A stretch of DNA of 10,579 bases, taken from positions 1-10,579 of the forward strand of contig JAPLLL010000064.1 in the NCBI GenBank assembly GCA_026387595.1. Direction: 5' to 3'. Numbering within the stretch: the first letter of the stretch is position 1; each line of letters begins with the position of its first letter. Shown one piece after another: positions 5,779 through 10,579 of the stretch. The notes beneath the pieces are model-generated. The model was not told the origin of the DNA. It did not search any database and worked only from the letters and a program-made list of their open reading frames with translations. This DNA is from Candidatus Omnitrophota bacterium (lineage in GTDB: Bacteria; Omnitrophota; Gorgyraeia; JABMQH01). The position numbers and the translations under genes are program-made.

Positions 5779-7281
5779 ATGGAAATAAAAGAGATCAACA
5801 CTATCCATTCGCCGCTTGCGCTATTTGAAAAATATTTCAGTCAAAAACCGCATTGTTTTTTCCTGGACAGCGCTATCCCGAATGAAGCTTCTCAGAGAAG
5901 CCAGTCTTCGGGATCCCGAAGAACTTCTAAAGAAGTTTCTACATTCGGGATTGACCCGCAAAAACTTGGCAGGTTCTCGTTCATGGGCGCCAAGCCGTTT
6001 TTGATCTTAAAAACCAAGGGCAGGCTGATCGAGATTATTGAAAACGGGAAAACTAACAGATTTATCGGAAATCCGTTTTTAGTTTTAAAAGAACTGCTTA
6101 AAAAGTATAAAAGCGATTTTTATCATGATGAGATCCCGTTTTTGGGCGGGGCGGTGGGATATTTTTCGTATGACCTATGCCATTTCATAGAAAAACTGCC
6201 GTCAACCGCGATAGATGATATAGGTATCCCGGATTGTTATCTTGGGTTTTATGATAAAATTGTTGCAGTTGACCATCTTGCAAATAAAACATACTGCGTT
6301 AATTACCAATTTCCAATTTTGCCACCTATGGCGGCACCCCGCCATTCGGCGGTGGCCAATGACCAATACCAAATTACAGGGAGTGTTGTTGTTGAATCTA
6401 ATTTCCTCAAAGAGTCATATCTTGGCGCAATAAAAAAGGCGAAAGAGTACATACGCCAGGGCGATATCTATCAGGTCAATCTGTCGCAGCGGTTTACAGC
6501 GGATTTGACAATGCCGGCGTTCGAGCTCTACAAAAGACTTCGCAAAATAAATCCCGCGCCGTTTGCCTCATACCTGGATTTCGGAGAAGCAAAGATCATC
6601 AGCGCGTCACCGGAACGATTTTTGAAAGTGGAGGCAAAAAGCAGATACGTAGAGACGCGGCCTATAAAAGGCACAAGACCAAGAAACTCCACCCCAAGGG
6701 TGGATAAGCGGTTGGAAGCGGAGTTAATCAATAGCCCGAAAGACAGGGCAGAGCATGTCATGATCGTGGACCTGGAGAGAAACGATCTTGGCAGGGTATG
6801 CGAATACGGCTCGGTAAAATGGCCTGAATCAATGGCCCTGGAAAAATATGCTACAGTGTATCATTTGGTATCAACCGTAAGCGGCGAGTTAAAAAAAGAC
6901 GCCGATTGCGTGGATTGCCTGCTCAATTGTTTTCCGGGCGGCTCAATAACCGGCGCGCCGAAGATACGGTCCATGGAAATAATAGATGAACTTGAGCCTA
7001 CAAAACGTTCTATCTATACCGGCGCGATAGGTTACATCGGATTTAACGGCAACATGGACACAAGCATTGTTATACGTACGTTCCTGGCAAAAGAAAATAA
7101 ACCCAGCCCCTGCATGCAGGGGCTGGGTAAATTGTATTTTCACGCAGGCGGCGGCATTGTTGCGGATTCAGACCCGGAGGCGGAATATCAGGAGACGCTG
7201 GACAAGGTAAAGGCGCTTATTGATGCGGTGTCTGACACCCCAATTGAAAAGGTGTCTGACACCCTCAGGATGCGGTTATGA
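5779..7281 (+). CDS. pabB: Aminodeoxychorismate synthase component I, carrying palindromic inserts
   Basis: PabB converts chorismate and ammonia (normally delivered from glutamine by PabA) to 4-amino-4-deoxychorismate, the first step towards p-aminobenzoate and folate. The chorismate-binding core is clear: GDIYQVNLSQRF, NPAPFASYLDFGEAKIISAS, ETRPIKGTRPR, DRAEHVMIVDLERNDLGRVC, PGGSITGAPKIRSMEIIDEL, and FHAGGGIVADSDPEAEYQET. The PIKGT motif with K297 marks aminodeoxychorismate synthase, since anthranilate synthase TrpE usually has PIAGT. At 500 residues it is longer than a typical stand-alone PabB. The excess sits in four stretches made of palindromic DNA: residues 33-57, about 177-199, 442-451 and 484-495. 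None breaks the frame, and all fall outside the conserved motifs, so the enzyme may remain active. It has its own promoter and overlaps pabC by ATGA. No pabA is in the window. Confidence 0.93.
   Translation: MEIKEINTIHSPLALFEKYFSQKPHCFFLDSAIPNEASQRSQSSGSRRTSKEVSTFGIDPQKLGRFSFMGAKPFLILKTKGRLIEIIENGKTNRFIGNPFLVLKELLKKYKSDFYHDEIPFLGGAVGYFSYDLCHFIEKLPSTAIDDIGIPDCYLGFYDKIVAVDHLANKTYCVNYQFPILPPMAAPRHSAVANDQYQITGSVVVESNFLKESYLGAIKKAKEYIRQGDIYQVNLSQRFTADLTMPAFELYKRLRKINPAPFASYLDFGEAKIISASPERFLKVEAKSRYVETRPIKGTRPRNSTPRVDKRLEAELINSPKDRAEHVMIVDLERNDLGRVCEYGSVKWPESMALEKYATVYHLVSTVSGELKKDADCVDCLLNCFPGGSITGAPKIRSMEIIDELEPTKRSIYTGAIGYIGFNGNMDTSIVIRTFLAKENKPSPCMQGLGKLYFHAGGGIVADSDPEAEYQETLDKVKALIDAVSDTPIEKVSDTLRMRL
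5875..5951 (+). repeat. 77-bp tandem double-hairpin palindromic element inside pabB
   Basis: Two similar hairpin units share a central AT. Unit 1 (5875-5914) opens with ATCCCGAA and closes with TTCGGGAT around the inner stem GCTTCT/AGAAGC. Unit 2 (5913-5951) has the same ends around the inner stem ACTTCT/AGAAGT. The outermost 10 bases (5875-5884 and 5942-5951) are also exact inverse complements, and the centre (5906-5921) is a perfect 16-bp palindrome, so the whole can fold as two long hairpins or as a three-armed cloverleaf. It is translated in frame as about 25 Ser/Arg-rich residues between FFLDSA and IDPQKLG, a junction that is normally continuous in PabB/TrpE proteins. Confidence 0.85.
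6321..6356 (+). repeat. GC-rich nested hairpin inside pabB
   Basis: GCCACC (6321-6326) pairs with GGTGGC (6351-6356). Inside, ATGGCGG (6328-6334) pairs exactly with CCGCCAT (6339-6345) over a 4-base loop, and CCGCC (6339-6343) can instead pair with GGCGG (6348-6352). The flanks are repetitive A+T-rich sequence built from CCAAT and TACCAAAT-like words. It encodes about residues 181-193 (PPMAAPRHSAVA), in the variable linker between the N-terminal domain and the chorismate-binding core. Confidence 0.65.
7098..7131 (+). repeat. Perfect 26-bp palindrome with 4-bp direct repeats, inside pabB
   Basis: CCCAGCCCCTGCA (7102-7114) is followed directly by its exact inverse complement TGCAGGGGCTGGG (7115-7127). 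TAAA stands on both sides (7098-7101 and 7128-7131), as a 4-bp target duplication would. Palindrome plus one TAAA is 30 bases, exactly ten codons, adding PSPCMQGLGK to the protein. Taking it out restores AKENKLYFHAGGG, the usual form of this strongly conserved stretch. Confidence 0.85.
7227..7263 (+). repeat. Two copies of a palindromic 13-mer, 24-bp period, at the 3' end of pabB
   Basis: GGTGTCTGACACC occurs at 7227-7239 and 7251-7263. Each copy is a 6-bp inverted repeat around a single T. The 24-base period keeps the frame and gives the peptide repeat VSDTPIEK-VSDT just before the pabB stop. The second copy ends four bases before the AGGA (7267-7270) that serves pabC, so a hairpin here could affect pabC translation. 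Confidence 0.8.
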
Positions 7282-8135
7282 AAGTCTGGTTAAACAGTAA
7301 GATCATAGACGCAAACACTGCCAAGGTTTCAATTTTTGACCGCGGTTTCCTTTATGGAGACGGAGTATTTGAAACAATGAGGGGCTATGGCAGCAGCGTG
7401 TTTAAAATAGATGAGCATCTTGACAGATTGTACGGATCCCTTAAGCGCATAGGCATAAAAATTCCTTACTCGAAAACTCTTTTAAAAAAACAAATAAGCA
7501 GGTTGATAAAAATAAACCGGCTTGCTGATGCCTATGTGCGCGTAACAGCAACAAGAGGCGAAGGCAGGATCGGTTTTGCAGCTATAAGTCTTAAGCGCTC
7601 GACTGTTATTATCGCAGTGAACCCCTTTACGCCGTATCCAAAAAAAATGTATCAGAAAGGCGTAAGCCTCAAAATAACAAAAATACGGCAGAATGAGAAT
7701 TCGCCTCTATCCGGAATAAAATCTACAAGTTTTTTGAATTATATCCTGTCAAGGATGTCTGCTAAAACAGCCGGATTTGATGACGCGCTGCTTTTAAATT
7801 CAGAAGGCCGTATTGCCGAAGCGGCTATAAGCAATATATTCATGGTTAAAGGAAAATACCTGATAACGCCGCCGGTTAAAGACGGGATCCTGCCGGGCAT
7901 AACGCGCAGTACCATCCTGAAGATCGCTTGGCCCATCGGGCTTAAACCTAAGCAGGTTTCGATCTTGCCGGAACAGCTTTATAGCGCTGACGAAGTTTTC
8001 CTGACAAACTCGCTTATGGAAGTAATGCCCGTCGTAAAGATCAACAGCAGGAAAATAGGCAGCGGTAAACCCGGTATTTTTACAAAAATGTTTCATTCTG
8101 CGTATAGAATTTGCGCCCGTAGCTCAATTGGATAG
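7278..8135 (+). CDS. pabC: Class IV aminotransferase-fold enzyme, probable aminodeoxychorismate lyase
   Basis: A PLP enzyme of fold type IV. The family landmarks are FDRGFLYGDGVFETMR (residues 20-35), the PLP-binding lysine K148 in GIKSTSFLNYI, the SEGRIAEAAISNIFMV loop, PPVKDGILPGITR, and DEVFLTNSLMEVMPV. Branched-chain and D-amino-acid aminotransferases share these motifs, so sequence alone does not settle the substrate. The overlap with pabB (ATG 7278-7280 within the TGA 7279-7281) argues for PabC, which splits aminodeoxychorismate into p-aminobenzoate and pyruvate. A Shine-Dalgarno-like AGGA lies 7 bases before the start. The frame runs 23 bases into the tRNA-Arg gene, so the last residues (ARSSIG) are encoded by tRNA sequence and the stop TAG lies in the tRNA D-loop/D-stem. 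The conserved domain is complete before this point. Confidence 0.85.
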   Translation: MKVWLNSKIIDANTAKVSIFDRGFLYGDGVFETMRGYGSSVFKIDEHLDRLYGSLKRIGIKIPYSKTLLKKQISRLIKINRLADAYVRVTATRGEGRIGFAAISLKRSTVIIAVNPFTPYPKKMYQKGVSLKITKIRQNENSPLSGIKSTSFLNYILSRMSAKTAGFDDALLLNSEGRIAEAAISNIFMVKGKYLITPPVKDGILPGITRSTILKIAWPIGLKPKQVSILPEQLYSADEVFLTNSLMEVMPVVKINSRKIGSGKPGIFTKMFHSAYRICARSSIG

Positions 8136-8186
8136 AGTAACTGGCTTCGAACCAGTGGGCTGGCCGTTCGATCCGGCCCGGGCGCG
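8113..8186 (+). tRNA. tRNA-Arg, anticodon UCG
   Basis: A full cloverleaf can be drawn by hand: acceptor GCGCCCG (8113-8119) with CGGGCGC (8179-8185), D stem GCTC/GAGT with one G-U pair, anticodon stem ACTGG/CCAGT around the loop CTTCGAA (anticodon TCG at 8147-8149), a short variable loop, and T stem GGCCG/CGGCC around TTCGATC. The discriminator is G8186 and no CCA is encoded, so CCA must be added enzymatically. It reads CGA codons. No well-placed promoter is seen, so it may be cut out of the pabB-pabC transcript. Confidence 0.95.
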
Positions 8187-8253
8187 ATTGGCCGCCCCGC
8201 CTTTGATGGGGCCAGGCACGCTGTTGTTTTACATAAAATGAAAATAAGGACAG

Positions 8254-8853
8254 ATGATAATGTTGTATGAAGTGTCGTTGAGCCGGATCAATGAGATGGC
8301 CGACACATCCGCAGAGGCGTTCATCGCTAATAATGATCCCATCGGAAACTTTATGTTTCAGGACGAGCCGGATCACCTGGTCCTGAAGAGGCGGTTTTTC
8401 CGTTCCCTCGTGATCTCTTGTTCCCCCAAGGCCGTAAGGCACGGGATATCCCCTGCCCTAGAAGCAGTGAGCATCTGGTTCCCCCCGGGAATGGACCACT
8501 CGGGAGATGTGGATACGGACCCCTTCACCGCGCAAGATTTCGTAAACCACAAAACCATGGAAAAGATGCGGGCAGTGGACGAGACCATCGCCGCGCTAAC
8601 CGCGCACCTTGGCCGGGAGCCGCAGTGGTACCTGCACCTAGTGGCCGTGCGTCCGCAGTTCAGAAACCAGGGGTACTCCTCGCAATTGATCAGGCCCATG
8701 CTGACCAGAGCCGAGAGCGAAGGCCTCCCCTGCACCCTGATAACGCAGAGTATGGAGAATGTTCGAAAATACGAACATTGGGGTTTTAAGCTGGTGAAGG
8801 AAATGCCCGTTTCACGTTCTCGGGAAAAGTTCTACTCTATGCGCAAGAGCTAA
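8254..8853 (+). CDS. GNAT-family N-acetyltransferase
   Basis: A 199-residue protein of the Gcn5-related acetyltransferase superfamily, which moves an acetyl group from acetyl-CoA to an amine. The C-terminal half has the fold's signature: WYLHLVAVRPQFRNQGYSSQLI (from about residue 123), where R137-N-Q-G140-Y-S occupies the pyrophosphate-binding loop, with Ser where Gly or Ala is usual at the last position, then GLPCTLITQSMENVRKYEHWGFKLV, a typical last helix and strand. The N-terminal half (residues 1-110) is less conserved, and the substrate cannot be named. ATG 8254 is only 3 bases after AAGGA; ATG 8260, 9 bases after it, is an equally good start. Its sequence is richer in G and C, notably at third positions, than its neighbours, and it lies just after a tRNA gene, which suggests recent acquisition. 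Confidence 0.88.
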   Translation: MIMLYEVSLSRINEMADTSAEAFIANNDPIGNFMFQDEPDHLVLKRRFFRSLVISCSPKAVRHGISPALEAVSIWFPPGMDHSGDVDTDPFTAQDFVNHKTMEKMRAVDETIAALTAHLGREPQWYLHLVAVRPQFRNQGYSSQLIRPMLTRAESEGLPCTLITQSMENVRKYEHWGFKLVKEMPVSRSREKFYSMRKS

Positions 8854-8869
8854 CTAGAGGAGGTACAAT

Positions 8870-8911
8870 ATGGGATTTATTTCGTCAGCAGTCATAAAGA
8901 AAGGGGTATAG
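8870..8911 (+). CDS. 13-codon ORF with strong ribosome-binding site
   Basis: ATG 8870 follows a consensus AGGAGG (8858-8863) at 6 bases, the best ribosome-binding site in the window, and opens MGFISSAVIKKGV ending at TAG 8909-8911. The stop lies 5 bases before the ATG of the transporter gene, whose own GGGG motif falls inside this ORF. It could be a leader peptide coupling translation to the permease, or the start of a gene that has lost its body. I recognise no homologue. Confidence 0.35.
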   Translation: MGFISSAVIKKGV

Positions 8912-8916
8912 CAAAA

Positions 8917-10299
8917 ATGATAAAAAAATTCATACTTCTTATTGCGATATCAGTAGGGTTGGGTTTTCTGACCAGGTATACGTGTTTGAATTATACCCAG
9001 GCAATGTCCGTATCGATCTTTTCCGCCTCTATGCTAGGGACGCTTTTTTTCTGGGATTTCCGACTAAGTTTTGCGTTCCTGGGCACATCGATACTTTTAC
9101 TGACCAAAACCATAGATATGCCTCATATCGTGGAATTTTCCTCTCTGGATGTAATACTCTTTCTTGTAGGTATGATGGTTCTTGTCGGGCTTTTAAAGGA
9201 GACGGGTTTTTTCTCCTGGCTTGTCTCACAGATGATACGTATAAAAGGATTCACGGGGAAAAAATTTGTGTTCATCTTATGCGTTTCATCGGCGCTTCTC
9301 GCGTGCGCCATAGATGAGGTAACTTCGATAATATTCATAGTGGCGGCAATTTTTGAGATATGTGATTATTATAAAGTTGAGTCGACGCCCTATGTTATTA
9401 TCTCGGTATTGGCAACCAACATAGGAAGCGCGGCCACGGTATTGGGGAATCCCATAGGGATACTGATAGCGTCAAAGTCCGGCCTGACCTTCGAAGATTT
9501 TATCATGAAGGCGTTTCCCCTTGCAATGGTTTGTTTATTTGTAACCATATTTACAGTGACCATCTGGTATAGGAAATCTATAAAACACTTGGACAGCCGC
9601 ATAAAAGAGAAGGGGGACGGCGAGAAGATAAAGAAGCTGCCTCAAACCCCCTTTAATAAAGACTTAAAGATAAGCCTGGCGGTTTTCGGGACCACGCTGT
9701 TTTTTATTTCCCTGCACCATCGCTTGGAGTTATTTTTAAACCTGCCGCCCAACAGCGTTCTGTTTGCTATGCCGCTCATTGCAAGCGGTGGTATAATGAT
9801 ATGGAAGAAGCACAGGGCGCGCAAGCACATTGAGCAGGACGTGGAATGGTGGACCCTGCTTTTTTTCCTTTTGCTTTTTGCCCAGGCAGGGACGCTTAAA
9901 TATACCGGCGCGACAGACGTGCTGGCGAACAAATTGGTCGCGTTAGCGAGCAGCAACCTTTCTTTTTTAACCGGTTTGGTGTTATGGATTGCGGCGATAG
10001 GTTCAAGCGTCCTGGACAATGTTGTGCTGGTAGCGGCCCTTATCCCTGTTATCAAGAGTTTTCAGGCGTGTAACGTGAATGTCCAGCCGCTTTGGTGGGC
10101 CCTGCTGTTTGGCGGCTGCCTCGGTGGTAACATAACTTTGGTCGGTTCAACGGCGAACATTGTCGCGCTGGGCATTCTTGAGAAAGAAAAGAATATTCGC
10201 ATGACCTTCTTGAGATGGTTTGGGGTAGGCCTTACCGTAGGTATTATAACGACTATAGTTGCTTGGGCGGCATTGTCTTTTTTACCCATTTATAGATAG
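8917..10299 (+). CDS. ArsB/NhaD-superfamily (ion transporter) permease
   Basis: A 460-residue inner-membrane protein with about 10-12 hydrophobic segments in two similar halves. Each half carries the signature pair of this superfamily: DEVTS (133-137) with ATNIGSAATVLGNPIG (166-181), and SSVLDNV (363-369) with GGNITLVGSTANI (403-415). In known members these regions form the re-entrant hairpins and substrate/Na+ sites. A charged, presumably cytoplasmic loop (about residues 219-250) separates the halves. The protein resembles ArsB, NhaD, DASS/SLC13 and mammalian P-protein carriers. Without arsR, arsC or arsA nearby I would not call it an arsenite pump; a Na+/H+ antiporter or a carboxylate/anion carrier is equally possible. 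The length is normal. GGGG lies about 10 bases before ATG 8917. It is probably co-transcribed with the short ORF and perhaps the acetyltransferase. Confidence 0.88.
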   Translation: MIKKFILLIAISVGLGFLTRYTCLNYTQAMSVSIFSASMLGTLFFWDFRLSFAFLGTSILLLTKTIDMPHIVEFSSLDVILFLVGMMVLVGLLKETGFFSWLVSQMIRIKGFTGKKFVFILCVSSALLACAIDEVTSIIFIVAAIFEICDYYKVESTPYVIISVLATNIGSAATVLGNPIGILIASKSGLTFEDFIMKAFPLAMVCLFVTIFTVTIWYRKSIKHLDSRIKEKGDGEKIKKLPQTPFNKDLKISLAVFGTTLFFISLHHRLELFLNLPPNSVLFAMPLIASGGIMIWKKHRARKHIEQDVEWWTLLFFLLLFAQAGTLKYTGATDVLANKLVALASSNLSFLTGLVLWIAAIGSSVLDNVVLVAALIPVIKSFQACNVNVQPLWWALLFGGCLGGNITLVGSTANIVALGILEKEKNIRMTFLRWFGVGLTVGIITTIVAWAALSFLPIYR

Positions 10300-10332
10300 C
10301 ACTTCTACCCATAGCCATATACTATATTAAAT

Positions 10333-10361
10333 TTGACACTATATTTTAATTATGTTATATT
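10333..10361 (+). promoter_or_regulatory. Consensus sigma70-type promoter for tRNA-Lys
   Basis: A perfect TTGACA (10333-10338), a 17-base spacer and TATATT (10356-10361, five of six consensus bases) lie in an A+T-rich gap. Transcription would start near 10368, about 20 bases before the tRNA, a normal leader for a tRNA gene. Confidence 0.8.
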
Positions 10362-10389
10362 AAGATTTCCTGAAAAAAATATGTTAAAG

Positions 10390-10465
10390 GGGCCGCTAGC
10401 TCATCTGGTAGAGCACCTGCCTCTTAAGCAGGGTGTGGCAGGTTCGAGTCCTGCGCGGCTCACCA
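10390..10465 (+). tRNA. tRNA-Lys, anticodon CUU
   Basis: The cloverleaf is complete: acceptor GGGCCGC (10390-10396) with GCGGCTC (10455-10461) including one G-U pair, D stem GCTC/GAGC, anticodon stem CCTGC/GCAGG around CTCTTAA (anticodon CTT at 10423-10425), and T stem GCAGG/CCTGC around TTCGAGT. Discriminator A10462 is followed by an encoded CCA (10463-10465), unlike the tRNA-Arg in this window. It reads AAG codons. It has its own promoter and terminator and is therefore a single-gene unit. Confidence 0.97.
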
Positions 10466-10470
10466 CTAAT

Positions 10471-10494
10471 AAAGCTCGAGAATATCGAGCTTTT
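10471..10494 (+). terminator. Hairpin after tRNA-Lys, probable intrinsic terminator
   Basis: AAAGCTCGA (10471-10479) pairs exactly with TCGAGCTTT (10485-10493) over a 5-base loop, and the stem runs into a short T tract (10491-10494). It begins 5 bases after the tRNA CCA. The T tract is short, so termination here may be partial, backed by the stronger hairpin downstream. Confidence 0.65.
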
Positions 10495-10500
10495 CAGTAA

Positions 10501-10536
10501 ATAGCCATAGTCAAGCAGTTGACTATGGCTATTTTT
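10501..10536 (+). terminator. Strong intrinsic terminator
   Basis: ATAGCCATAGTCAA (10501-10514) and TTGACTATGGCTAT (10519-10532) form a perfect 14-bp stem over the tetraloop GCAG, followed by a T tract (10532-10536). A-rich sequence on the left side could give some function on the other strand. It closes the tRNA-Lys unit; the remaining 43 bases of the window hold nothing I can identify. Confidence 0.88.
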
Positions 10537-10579
10537 ATCTCGACGTGTGACAAAGAGTTACGGCGTAATTATAAGGCCA

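Noticed and set aside
5875..5951. The cloverleaf-like element as a tRNA gene
   Set aside because: Although about 77 bases with a closing stem and three arms, it lacks the conserved T-loop and D-loop bases and a 7-base anticodon loop, and it is read as protein.
8079..8110. TTTACA with TATAGA/TAGAAT as a promoter for tRNA-Arg
   Set aside because: Spacing is 18-20 bases with weak matches, and the start site would fall at or inside the first bases of the tRNA, so it could not make a normal precursor.
8194..8230. Hairpin after tRNA-Arg as an intrinsic terminator
   Set aside because: The stem is only five pairs and the first T-rich stretch is more than ten bases away and broken by other bases.
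8113..8911. Genomic island bounded by a tRNA attachment-site duplication
   Set aside because: No integrase gene and no repeat of the tRNA-Arg 3' end was found downstream of the acetyltransferase.
8917..10299. Specific call as arsenite efflux pump ArsB
   Set aside because: Only superfamily motifs are visible and there are no arsenic-resistance neighbours, so a narrower function is not supported.
10311..10509. ATAGCCATA at 10311-10319 and again in the terminator stem (10501-10509)
   Set aside because: A nine-base match in A+T-rich intergenic DNA is readily due to chance, and no longer similarity surrounds it.

Overview
The window is a tightly packed stretch of a Gram-negative bacterial chromosome, or a contig from one, with every gene on the + strand. 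The order prfB-secA-lnt, the moderate G+C, and the presence of Lnt (which implies lipoproteins and an outer membrane) fit a deep-branching diderm lineage. My best guess is Omnitrophota or another PVC-type group, but this rests on gene order and sequence style alone.

Positions 1-5710 look like one long operon with several overlapping stop/start codons: the 3' end of prfB (release factor 2), secA (preprotein translocase ATPase), lnt (apolipoprotein N-acyltransferase), an Isf-type iron-sulfur flavoprotein, a small glutaredoxin-like protein, and an unrecognised membrane-anchored protein. Two reading-frame breaks lie close together here. The cysteine-rich zinc-binding tail of SecA is intact in the DNA but in the -1 frame after the secA stop. 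lnt is split near 3790-3811 by a frame change that also removes about 20 codons. These could be real mutations, recoding (secA only), or assembly errors.

Positions 5728-8186 hold a second unit with its own strong sigma70-type promoter: pabB (aminodeoxychorismate synthase component I) overlapping pabC (aminodeoxychorismate lyase), for the p-aminobenzoate branch of folate synthesis. tRNA-Arg(UCG) follows and overlaps the end of pabC. No pabA-type glutaminase is visible. pabB is the most striking part of the window. Its otherwise well-conserved coding sequence carries four separate palindromic inserts, all keeping the frame: a 77-bp double hairpin, a nested GC-rich hairpin, a perfect 26-bp palindrome flanked by TAAA direct repeats, and a 24-bp tandem repeat of a palindromic 13-mer at the 3' end. 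This resembles the palindromic elements known inside Rickettsia protein genes.

Positions 8187-10299 are an accessory-looking segment after the tRNA: a more G+C-rich GNAT acetyltransferase, a 13-codon ORF with the best Shine-Dalgarno sequence of the window, and an ArsB/NhaD-superfamily (ion transporter) permease. The window ends with tRNA-Lys(CUU), which has a consensus promoter and is followed by two hairpin terminators.
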